Below, one piece after another: positions 36,537 to 44,085 of a stretch of 64,000 nucleotides of DNA; position 1 is the stretch's first letter, and every line of letters begins with the position of its first letter. The translations under genes were made by a program, and so were the position numbers. Source of the stretch: Metapseudomonas boanensis (GTDB lineage Bacteria; Pseudomonadota; Gammaproteobacteria; Pseudomonadales; Pseudomonadaceae); assembly GCF_018704125.1 (NCBI RefSeq), contig NZ_JAGTIS010000005.1:186001-250000 (forward strand). The letters are read 5' to 3'. Below the pieces are notes generated by a model. The model saw only the letters and a list, made by a program, of their open reading frames with translations, was not told where the DNA came from and ran no database searches.

Positions 36537-38030
36537 ATGCTGCTGAAAGAACATTCCAAGAACGGCCAGCAGTTGCTGGTCCTCATGCTGGTGCTTCTGC
36601 TTGGCAGCGGCTTCCTGGCAACCTCGCTGGTCAGCTACCAGGCCTCGTTGAAATCCATCCGCAACAGCATCGTCAATACCGAGCTACCGCTGACCTCCGA
36701 CAACGTCTACTCGGAAATTCAGAAGGATCTGGTACGCCCGATCCTGATCTCCTCGATGATGAGCCGCGACACCTTCGTCCGCGACTGGGTCATGAAGGGC
36801 GAAAAGGACGTCGAGCAGATGACCCGCTACCTGCATGAAGTGCAGGACCACTACGGCGCCTTCACCAGCTTCTTCGTCTCCGACCGTACGCTCACCTACT
36901 ACCAGAGCAAAGGTGTGCTCAAGCAGGTGAGCCGGCAGGAGCCACGCGACGTCTGGTACTTCCGCGTGCGCGACATGAAGGAACCCTACGAGATCAATGT
37001 CGATGTCGACCTGGCCAACCAGGACCGCCTGACCATCTTCATCAACTACAAGGTGTTCGACTACGAGAACCGCTTCCTGGGGGCCACGGGTGTCGGCCTG
37101 GCGGTGGACGCGGTGATCAAGCTGATCGACGACTACCAGCGTCGCTACGACCGCAGCATCTACTTCGTCGACACCACGGGGCGCATAGTCCTGACCGGCG
37201 CACAGAGCGGCCCGATGGGCGCCAAGGTCGGCCAGTCGCTCAGCGAGATCCCCGGCCTGAAGGAACTGCAGGCGAAACTGAAGCGCCCGCAGAGCGGCAA
37301 GTTCGAATACCACGAGCAGGGCCGCAATCACTTCCTCAACGTGCGCTACATCCCCGAGCTGGACTGGTACCTCTTCGTCGACAAACACGAAGGCGGGCTG
37401 CTGGAAAGCGTACGCAAGACGCTCTACCTGAACCTGCTGATCTGCCTGATCGTCACCGTGGTGGTGCTGATCCTGGTGAACCGACAGATCCGCCGCTACC
37501 AGACACGAATCACCGATCTAGCCAATGCCGACAGCTTAACCGGCCTGCCCAACCGCCGTGGTTTCCAGCTCCTTGCCGGACAGGCCCTGCAGGAAGCGCG
37601 GCGCGACCGCAAGCCGCTGGTGGCCCTGCTGCTGGATCTCGATCACTTCAAAATGCTCAATGACACCTACGGTCACCAGGCCGGCGATCTGGTGCTTCAG
37701 GGCTTCTCCCAGAATCTGCGCGACAGCCTGCGGCAATCCGACATCATCTGTCGTTGGGGCGGAGAGGAATTCATCATCCTGCTCAAGGACACCGGCAACG
37801 CGAACGCGCGCCAACTCGCGGAAAAGATCCGCAAGGAGATCGCCAGCAAGCGCTACCCGTACAAAGGCGTGAACCTGTCGGTCACCACCAGCATCGGCCT
37901 GGCGGAAATGCATCCGGACGATTCCCTGGACAGCCTCCTCAGCCGCGCCGACAAGGGCCTGTATCGGGCAAAGCAGTCGGGGCGCGACTGTGTCTGCGTG
38001 GAGCCCACGGGCAATCTCGACGCGCTGTAG
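36537..38030 (+). CDS. Membrane diguanylate cyclase with dCache-type sensor
   Basis: The protein should make c-di-GMP from two GTP. It has a membrane helix at about 10-32, a periplasmic sensor of about 270 residues resembling double-Cache (VFDYENRFLGATGVGLAVDAVIKLI; YFVDTTGRIVLTGAQSG), a second helix near 303-322, and a GGDEF domain with GGEEF at 408-412. The inhibitory I-site RQSD is at 399-402, five residues before the active site, so product feedback is expected. Length 497 with ATG 36537, the start used here; GAGG lies somewhat far upstream, so the start is not certain. Confidence 0.9.
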   Translation: MLLKEHSKNGQQLLVLMLVLLLGSGFLATSLVSYQASLKSIRNSIVNTELPLTSDNVYSEIQKDLVRPILISSMMSRDTFVRDWVMKGEKDVEQMTRYLHEVQDHYGAFTSFFVSDRTLTYYQSKGVLKQVSRQEPRDVWYFRVRDMKEPYEINVDVDLANQDRLTIFINYKVFDYENRFLGATGVGLAVDAVIKLIDDYQRRYDRSIYFVDTTGRIVLTGAQSGPMGAKVGQSLSEIPGLKELQAKLKRPQSGKFEYHEQGRNHFLNVRYIPELDWYLFVDKHEGGLLESVRKTLYLNLLICLIVTVVVLILVNRQIRRYQTRITDLANADSLTGLPNRRGFQLLAGQALQEARRDRKPLVALLLDLDHFKMLNDTYGHQAGDLVLQGFSQNLRDSLRQSDIICRWGGEEFIILLKDTGNANARQLAEKIRKEIASKRYPYKGVNLSVTTSIGLAEMHPDDSLDSLLSRADKGLYRAKQSGRDCVCVEPTGNLDAL

Positions 38031-38081
38031 GTTGCTGCGGGCCGCGCAGGTCAGAGCGCAGCGAAGCCCAAAGTGCGGCGA

Positions 38082-39167
38082 TCAGGCCAGCAACGCCACC
38101 GACTTGATCTGCGCCCAGAGCGCCTGGCCGGGGTACAGCCCCAACTGGTCGCGTGAGTAGCGGGTGATCCGCGCCAGCAGAGGCGTGCCATCGGCTTCCA
38201 GGCGCACCAGCACATGGGCCGGATTGGCCGCCGGGGCCTCGGCGACGACTCGTGCCGGCAACAGGTTGAGGATACTGCTGTCGTGCTGCTTCTCCAGGCT
38301 CAGGCTGACGTCCCGCGCCAATACGCGAAAGCGCAGCGGGTGACCTTCCGCCACCGGCGAATGGGCTACGCGCACGCTCAGGGCACCGCCAGGCAGCGCC
38401 AGGCTGAGCAGTTGGTAGTGCGCGTCGAAGGATTGCACGCGGCCCTCGATCACCACGCCGGCATCGTCGTCCTGGGCAGTTGGCAGATCCAACCGTGGCA
38501 ATGTCTGCTCCAGGGGACCGCTGGCCAGTACCTGGCCGCCCTCCAGCAACACCAGGTGATCGGCCAGCCGCGCCACCTCGTCCGGCGAGTGACTGACGTA
38601 GAGCAACGGGATATCCAGCTCATCGTGCAGGCGCTCGAGGTACGGCAGAATCTCCGCCTTGCGCTTGAAGTCCAGCGCCGCCAGCGGCTCGTCCATCAAC
38701 AGCAGGCGCGGGCTGGTCAGCAGCGCGCGGGCGATCCCCACGCGCTGGCGCTCACCACCGGACAGGCGCTCCGGCATGCGCTCCAGCAGATGCTCGATAC
38801 CGAGCAACTCTACCGCCTGCTCCAGGCGCACCCGTCGCTCCCGCGCCGGGATTCGCTTTTCCCCGAATGCCAGGTTGAGCCGTACCGAAAGATGCTCGAA
38901 CAGGCTGGCCTCTTGGAACACGTAGCCCAGAGGTCGCTTGTGAGTCGGCAGGAAGACGCCACTGGCGCTGTCCTGCCAGCGTTCGCCGTTGACCTCCAGG
39001 TACCCGTCAGCCGCCCGCTCCAGCCCGGCAATGCAGCGCAGCAGGCTGGTCTTGCCTGAGCCGGAGTGGCCGAACAGCGCCGTGATGCCGCGCCCCGGCA
39101 GGCTGAGGTCCACCGCCAGTTCGAAGCCAGGGTGCTTGAGGCGAAAACGCGCGCGAATCTGCTGCAT
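38082..39167 (-). CDS. modC: Molybdate ABC transporter ATP-binding protein ModC
   Basis: ModC powers molybdate import. The 361-residue protein has Walker A GHSGSGKT (33-40), the ABC signature [16 protein letters not shown], Walker [13 protein letters not shown] and the H-loop [12 protein letters not shown]-terminal TOBE/MOP-type domain follows ([24 protein letters not shown] to IKSVALLA), typical of ModC rather than other importers. It starts 3 bp after the modB stop. Confidence 0.94.
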   Translation of the reverse strand: MQQIRARFRLKHPGFELAVDLSLPGRGITALFGHSGSGKTSLLRCIAGLERAADGYLEVNGERWQDSASGVFLPTHKRPLGYVFQEASLFEHLSVRLNLAFGEKRIPARERRVRLEQAVELLGIEHLLERMPERLSGGERQRVGIARALLTSPRLLLMDEPLAALDFKRKAEILPYLERLHDELDIPLLYVSHSPDEVARLADHLVLLEGGQVLASGPLEQTLPRLDLPTAQDDDAGVVIEGRVQSFDAHYQLLSLALPGGALSVRVAHSPVAEGHPLRFRVLARDVSLSLEKQHDSSILNLLPARVVAEAPAANPAHVLVRLEADGTPLLARITRYSRDQLGLYPGQALWAQIKSVALLA

Positions 39168-39170
39168 GGC

Positions 39171-39857
39171 TCAGGTCCAGCCAGGTTTCAGGCGCCGGCT
39201 GGTATTGAGCGCCAGCAGGATGAGAAAGGAGAACAGCAGCATGCCACCCGCCAGCCAATGGGCCTGGGCGTACTCCATGGCCTCGACATGGTCGAAGATC
39301 TGTACCGAGACCACACGAGTCTTCTCGGGGATATTGCCGCCGATCATCAGCACCACGCCGAACTCGCCCACCGTATGCGCGAAGCCAAGGATCGAGGCCG
39401 TGACGAAGCCCGGTCGGGCCAGCGGCAGCACCACGCTGAAGAAGGTATCCCAAGGCCCCGCCCGCAGTGTCGCGGCCACCTCCAGCGGGCGCGCGCCAAT
39501 GGTGCTGAATGCGTTCTGCAACGGCTGCACCACGAAGGGCATCGAGTAGATCACCGAGCCCACCACCAGGCCGGCGAAGGTGAAGGGCAAAGTGCCCAGG
39601 CCCAGGCTCTGGGTGAACTGCCCGATGAAGCCATGGGGGCCCATGCTCACCAGCAGGTAAAAGCCGATCACCGTAGGCGGCAGCACCAGCGGCAGCGCCA
39701 CCACCGCCGCCGCCACGCCCTTGAGCCGCGACGATGTTCGCGCCAGCCACCAGGCGATGGGTGTACCGATCACCAACAGCAGCAGCGTGGTCAGGGTCGC
39801 CAGTTCCAGGGTCAGCCAGATGGCCGCCAGGTCGGAGCGGTCGAGAGGGAAAGTCAT
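39171..39857 (-). CDS. modB: Molybdate ABC transporter permease ModB
   Basis: The 228-residue permease has five or six membrane helices and the EAA-loop [23 protein letters not shown]. Family landmarks include [49 protein letters not shown]. It is the first gene of the modB-modC pair. Usually modA, encoding the periplasmic molybdate-binding protein, precedes modB. Here the upstream region holds only a ModE-like operator, repeats and an unrelated gene. Confidence 0.94.
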   Translation of the reverse strand: MTFPLDRSDLAAIWLTLELATLTTLLLLVIGTPIAWWLARTSSRLKGVAAAVVALPLVLPPTVIGFYLLVSMGPHGFIGQFTQSLGLGTLPFTFAGLVVGSVIYSMPFVVQPLQNAFSTIGARPLEVAATLRAGPWDTFFSVVLPLARPGFVTASILGFAHTVGEFGVVLMIGGNIPEKTRVVSVQIFDHVEAMEYAQAHWLAGGMLLFSFLILLALNTSRRLKPGWT

Positions 39858-39878
39858 GGGATGGCCCAGTAACCGAGT

Positions 39879-39906
39879 TTCGCTATGTTGCGAACTATAT
39901 AGCGAA
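39879..39906. promoter_or_regulatory. ModE-like operator upstream of modB
   Basis: TTCGCTAT (39879-39886) and ATAGCGAA (39899-39906) form an inverted repeat with an AT-rich interior (CTATATAG). This resembles the ModE box, whose half-sites are of the TCGCTATATA type. It lies 22 bp upstream of the modB start codon, where molybdate-loaded ModE would repress transcription. No modE gene is in this window. Confidence 0.7.
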
Positions 39907-39943
39907 GTCGGGCCGGTGGGGAGCGCCGATTCGGGCGGATACC

Positions 39944-39983
39944 TCCCTCACCTCCGGCCCCTCTCCCGGAGGGAGAGGGGAGA
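39944..39983. repeat. Palindromic repeat, family B
   Basis: CCCTCACCTCCGGCCCCTCTCCC followed by GGGAGAGGGG reproduces the words seen at 20445 and 26207. It sits between modB and the oxidoreductase gene, next to a family A repeat. The two together fill the place where modA would be expected. Confidence 0.75.
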
Positions 39984-40012
39984 AAAGGCCAATGCGAGAA
40001 AATCTTCACCGT

Positions 40013-40074
40013 CGTAGGAGCCAGCTTGCTGGCGAACACCTCCGGACAGCTTCGCGAGCAAGCTCGCTCCTACG
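40013..40074. repeat. REP-like palindromic repeat, family A
   Basis: GTAGGAGCCAGCTTGCTGGCGAA on the left and TTCGCGAGCAAGCTCGCTCCTAC on the right form the outer inverted repeat. Each arm is itself a small hairpin, with GCCAGC/GCTGGC and GCGAGC/GCTCGC respectively. It lies 18 bp after the stop of the oxidoreductase gene. Confidence 0.85.
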
Positions 40075-40091
40075 GAACGGCAAGACTGCAA

Positions 40092-41405
40092 TCAGCGCAG
40101 CTTTTCCAGCATCTGGTAGTACCACATGCCCACCGCCAGCATGCTGTTGCCCAGACGCTCGCTCAGCGGCACGCGGATGTGTGAACAACCGGCGAAGGTA
40201 TCGAAACGCTCCAGGCTGCCGCTCATGGCGTTGGCCATGATCTCGCCCATGATGTGAGTAGTCGCCACGCCGTGGCCGGAGTAGCCCTGGCAGTACCAGA
40301 CGTTCTTCGACACCTTGCCCAACTGCGGGATGCGGTTGATCACGATGCCCATGGCACAGCTCCACTTGAAGTCGATCTCCACACCCTTGAGCTTCGGGAA
40401 CGTGCGTTCGATACAGGGGCGCAGCTCGGCCTCGATGTCCCGAGAATCGCGCCCGGAGTAGTTGGCGCCACCGCCAAACAGCAAGCGTCCGTCGGCGGTC
40501 ATGCGGTAGTAATCGAGCACGAAGCGGCAGTCGTACACGGCCATGTCCTGCGGGTTCAGCTCGCGCGCCAGGTCGCCCAGCGGCTTGGTGGTGACGATGC
40601 CGCCCATGGCCGGGAAGATCATGCCCTTGAGCTTGCGTCGCTCCAGTTTGTGGTAGACATCGCCGGCCAGCAGGATCTGCTGCGCGTTGATCCGGCCTTT
40701 GGCAGTAACCACAGCGGGGCGGTCGCCGTGGATGATGTCCAGCACCTCGGAGTGTTCGAAGATCTGCGCCCCCAGGCTGGCCGCTGCCTTGGCTTCACCA
40801 ATGCATAGGTTGAGCGGGTGCAGGTGCATGTTGCGGGTGTTCTTGATGGCCCCGCAGTAGAGATCGGAGTCCAGATGCTGGCGCATGCCGGCGGCATCGA
40901 GCAGCGTCACATCGTCGCCCATGCCACGACGCACGGCTTCCTCAAAGGATGCCTTCAGCTCGTCCATGTGCGCCGGCTTCATCGCCGCGTGCAGGTGGCC
41001 GTGCTTCAAATCGCACTGGATGCCGTACTTGGCCACACGGCTCTTGATGATCTCGTGACCGCGCCAACGCAGGTGCCAGATGAAATCATCCACCTCGGCG
41101 CCGATGCGGCGGCTCATCTGCTTGCGCATGGCCTCGTCGCCCGACAGGCTGCCGGTCACCTGGCCGCCGTTGCGGCCGGTGGCACCCCAGCCGATCTTGT
41201 GGGTTTCAACCAACGCCACCTTGTAGCCGCGCTCGGCCATTTCCACTGCCGTGGCAACGCCAGTGAAGCCGCCGCCGATAATGGCGACGTCGACATTCAC
41301 CTCGCCTTGCAGGGTCGGGTAGGCGGTTTCCTCGTTGAGGGTCGCCGAGTAGTAGGAGGGGCTGCGCTCGGCTGCCGGGAGTATGTGCTTGATTGCTGCG
41401 GTCAT
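40092..41405 (-). CDS. FAD-dependent amine oxidase, gamma-glutamylputrescine oxidase-like
   Basis: The 437-residue DAO-fold oxidoreductase has the N-terminal FAD motif VDVAIIGGGFTGVATAVEMAERG and GWGATGRNGGQVTGSL, typical of PuuB/OrdL-type enzymes that oxidise gamma-glutamylated polyamines. Other blocks are HLHPLNLCIGEAKAAASLG and WYCQGYSGHGVATTHIMGEIMA. AAGGA precedes ATG 41403-41405. It follows a PuuA-like glutamine synthetase on the same strand, 92 bp apart, which supports polyamine use; the exact amine is not determined. Confidence 0.87.
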   Translation of the reverse strand: MTAAIKHILPAAERSPSYYSATLNEETAYPTLQGEVNVDVAIIGGGFTGVATAVEMAERGYKVALVETHKIGWGATGRNGGQVTGSLSGDEAMRKQMSRRIGAEVDDFIWHLRWRGHEIIKSRVAKYGIQCDLKHGHLHAAMKPAHMDELKASFEEAVRRGMGDDVTLLDAAGMRQHLDSDLYCGAIKNTRNMHLHPLNLCIGEAKAAASLGAQIFEHSEVLDIIHGDRPAVVTAKGRINAQQILLAGDVYHKLERRKLKGMIFPAMGGIVTTKPLGDLARELNPQDMAVYDCRFVLDYYRMTADGRLLFGGGANYSGRDSRDIEAELRPCIERTFPKLKGVEIDFKWSCAMGIVINRIPQLGKVSKNVWYCQGYSGHGVATTHIMGEIMANAMSGSLERFDTFAGCSHIRVPLSERLGNSMLAVGMWYYQMLEKLR

Positions 41406-41497
41406 GGGTGAATCCTTTTGGCCCATCGGGCCTTCAACACTGTGGGTGCGAATTCATTCGCCCCCCAGAATTACGGGCAAACAGATGATCAGTGGGC

Positions 41498-42862
41498 TCA
41501 GGCCTGGGTCAGGTACCAGCTCCAGTCCTGCTCGCCGACCTCGGCCATGAACTGGCGGTACTCGGCACGCTTGACCGCCAGGTAGACGCCGAGGAAGGCG
41601 TTGCCGAAGGCATCGCGCGCCCAGCTGGACTGCTCCAGCGCGCGGATGGAGGTCAGCCAGTCGGTGGGCAGCAGCTCCTTGGCCTGGGCGTAACCATTGC
41701 CTTCCACCGGTGCGCCCGGATCGATGTTCTCGCGGATGCCACGATGGATGCCGGCGAGGATGGCAGCAGCGGCCAGGTAAGGGTTGGCATCGGCGCCGCA
41801 GATGCGGTGTTCGATATGCCGGCTGTTGGCCGGGCCGCCCGGCACGCGCAGGCTGACGGTGCGGTTATCCACACCCCAGGTCGGCGCCAGTGGCGCATAG
41901 CTGTTGGCCTGGAAGCGGCGGTAAGAGTTGGCGTTGGGGCAGAACAGCAGCAGCGAGTCGAGCAGGCTGGTAAGCATGCCGCCCACAGCCTGGCGCAGCA
42001 GCGGAGTGCCGGCCGGGTCTTCGCTGGCGAACTGGTTGCGACCTCCGGCGTCAGCCAGACTCACGTGCATGTGCATGCCGGTGCCGGCAATTTCGGCGAA
42101 CGGCTTGGCCATGAAGCAGGCCTGCATGCCGTGGGCGTTGGCCACGCCCTTGACCACGCGCTTGTAACGCACGGCCTGGTCCATGGCTTCCAGCGCATCA
42201 CCATGTTCCAGGGTGATTTCCACCTGGCCCGGCGCATATTCGGAAATCGCCGTACGCGCCGGAATGCCCTGGGCCTTGCAGGCGGCATAGAGGTCGGCGA
42301 GGAAGGGTTCGATCTGCTCCAGTTCGCGCAGGCCATACACCTGGGTGCCGCGCGGGCGGTTGCCGTCGGTGTCCAGCGCCGGTTGCGGGCGGCCCTGGGC
42401 GTCGCGCTTCTGGTCCAGCAGGTAGAACTCCAGCTCGCAGGCCATGACCGGGTAATAGCCGTCGGCCTTGAGGCGATCGATCACGTCGATCAGCACATGG
42501 CGCGGATCGGCGATGGCGGCCGGCATGCCTTCCTGCGGGTGCATGCTGACCTGCACCGCTGCGGTGGCCATCTTGCGCCAAGGCAAGCGCACCAGGCTGC
42601 CCTCCAGCGGGTAGGCGCGGCAATCGATGTCGCCCACCTCCCAGACCAGCCCAGAGTTCTCCACGTCTTCGCCGTGCATGGTCAGGCCGAGGATGGTGCT
42701 GGGCAGTGGACGACCGGTTTCATAGACGGCCAGGAGTTCGTCGCGGTGCAGCAGCTTGCCGCGCGGCACGCCGTTGGCGTCAAGGATGAAGAGTTCGAAG
42801 GCGTCGATATCCGGGTTCTGCTCGAGGAAATCCCGGGCGTCCTGCACGCTGGCAAAATTCAT
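41498..42862 (-). CDS. Glutamine synthetase-family gamma-glutamylpolyamine ligase (PuuA-like)
   Basis: The 454-residue ligase has glutamine synthetase catalytic blocks: CELEFYLLD (metal-binding Glu), GQVEITLEHGDALEAMDQ, FMAKPFAEIAGTGMHMHVSL (His loop) and RRFQANSYAPLAPTWGVDNRTVSLRVPGG, SRHIEHRICGADANPYLAAAA. The N-terminus (ELFILDANGVPRGKLLHRDEL) is that of the GlnA-like/PuuA subclass rather than GlnA. Together with the adjacent FAD oxidase it fits gamma-glutamylation and oxidation of putrescine or related amines. Confidence 0.88.
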   Translation of the reverse strand: MNFASVQDARDFLEQNPDIDAFELFILDANGVPRGKLLHRDELLAVYETGRPLPSTILGLTMHGEDVENSGLVWEVGDIDCRAYPLEGSLVRLPWRKMATAAVQVSMHPQEGMPAAIADPRHVLIDVIDRLKADGYYPVMACELEFYLLDQKRDAQGRPQPALDTDGNRPRGTQVYGLRELEQIEPFLADLYAACKAQGIPARTAISEYAPGQVEITLEHGDALEAMDQAVRYKRVVKGVANAHGMQACFMAKPFAEIAGTGMHMHVSLADAGGRNQFASEDPAGTPLLRQAVGGMLTSLLDSLLLFCPNANSYRRFQANSYAPLAPTWGVDNRTVSLRVPGGPANSRHIEHRICGADANPYLAAAAILAGIHRGIRENIDPGAPVEGNGYAQAKELLPTDWLTSIRALEQSSWARDAFGNAFLGVYLAVKRAEYRQFMAEVGEQDWSWYLTQA

Positions 42863-43425
42863 ATGGCTCTCTTATTTAGTGCCCAAGGGCACGCAAACGA
42901 CCCCCGCCCAACTGGCAGGGACGAAACGTCATGATCTGAAGTGTGGAGCGACCGCCGCGATATGGGCGGCAGAGCTGGGTCAGACGGGAGAGCTATCCGG
43001 CGGGCGGGCGTGGCGGCAATGCCATAGCGCCCAGAAGGCAAGTTCGAGCGGCAGGGATATCAACAGGTCAACGGCCCACTTGCGGGAGAAGAGGACCTTG
43101 GGCGCGACTCCAGGCGCACGCCGAGCGGCACGGACCTGCCCGAGGGACAAGGCGGCGAGCGGCGAGGTATGTGGAGTGGGACAACCCATGAGCAAGCGTC
43201 GTGTTATTGGAATGCGAGGAGACTCGCACGGCGTCATGGGTCAATAAAATGCAGGATTGATTATCTTTGGTTCAGCGCTGGCTAAACATTCTGTAGCAGC
43301 CAGCTTGCTGGAGAATGGCATGGCGACTTCCGAGCAAGCTCACTCCTGCAGGCAACCCGTCGACTGCCCCTGTGGCAATGAATTCATTCACGACTGAAAT
43401 CGCTCCCACACCAGCCAACACGATC
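42863..43425. other. 563-bp non-coding gap with a degenerate family A repeat
   Basis: No convincing gene lies here. A minus-strand reading frame from 43189 to 42980 contains one hydrophobic stretch but has no ribosome-binding site and an atypical Pro/Arg/Cys composition. The region must hold the promoter of the glutamine synthetase-like gene. A degenerate repeat copy lies at 43292-43352. Confidence 0.6.
43292..43352. repeat. REP-like repeat, family A, degenerate copy
   Basis: TGTAGCAGCCAGCTTGCTGG on the left is mirrored by CCGAGCAAGCTCACTCCTGCAGG. Mismatches in the right arm (CTCACTCCTGCA instead of CTCGCTCCTACA) break the pairing of the outer stem, so this looks like a decaying copy. Confidence 0.65.
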
Positions 43426-44061
43426 TCACCGCAACTTCAACGGATCCACCAACCCCGCCACGATCGCCATGGCCACGAGGTCGGGCAGCCGCTCTGCCTG
43501 CATGCGTTTCATCACACGGGCGCGGTAGAGATCGACGGTCTTCACGCTGATGTCCAGCTGCTCGGCAATTTCGCGGTTGGTGTAGCCCTGCACCAGCGGC
43601 ACCAGCACGTCGCGCTCGCGCGGGGTGAGGCTGGCCAGGCGCTCTTGCAACTGGCTGTGGCCGTTCGTGCCGGAGCGACGCTCGTCCATGCTGCTCAGGG
43701 CCTGCTGCACACTGTCGAGAAGCAGTTGCTCGTTGTAGGGCTTCTCGATGAAGTCGTGCGCGCCGGCCTTGAAGGCGCGCACCACGATGGGCACATCGGC
43801 GTGACCGCTGACGAAGATCACCGGCAGGTCGAGACCGCGGTTACGCATCTCCTCCTGCACGTTGAGGCCGCCCATGCCCGGCATGCGTACATCCAGCAGC
43901 ACGCAGGCGTTGAGGCTGTCGTCGCAGGCGTCGAGGAAGGCACGGCCGCTAGTGAAGGGCAATGCCTTGAGGCCCACGGACTCCAGCAACCACACAGTGG
44001 AGTCGAGCATGCCCTGGTCGTCATCCACCACGTAGACCACCTGCTCCGCCCCGATCGACAT
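43426..44061 (-). CDS. FixJ/NarL-type response regulator
   Basis: The 211-residue regulator has a receiver domain (acid pocket VDDD, phospho-acceptor D57 in LLDVRMPGMGG, Lys in FIEKPYNEQLLL) and a LuxR-type helix-turn-helix (LTPRERDVLVPLVQGYTNREIAEQLDISVKTVDLYRARVMKRM). This is the FixJ/TtrR subfamily. It lies 24 bp downstream of a PAS histidine kinase gene. The likely targets are the divergent acyl-CoA synthetase and transporter genes. Confidence 0.9.
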   Translation of the reverse strand: MSIGAEQVVYVVDDDQGMLDSTVWLLESVGLKALPFTSGRAFLDACDDSLNACVLLDVRMPGMGGLNVQEEMRNRGLDLPVIFVSGHADVPIVVRAFKAGAHDFIEKPYNEQLLLDSVQQALSSMDERRSGTNGHSQLQERLASLTPRERDVLVPLVQGYTNREIAEQLDISVKTVDLYRARVMKRMQAERLPDLVAMAIVAGLVDPLKLR

Positions 44062-44085
44062 CGTTCCTCTCCTATCCCGTTCTTG

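Noticed and set aside
42980..43189. Short minus-strand frame with a hydrophobic stretch (VDLLISLPLELAFWALW)
   Set aside because: No ribosome-binding site, Pro/Arg/Cys-rich remainder and no recognisable family; it may still be a small membrane peptide but I cannot support it.
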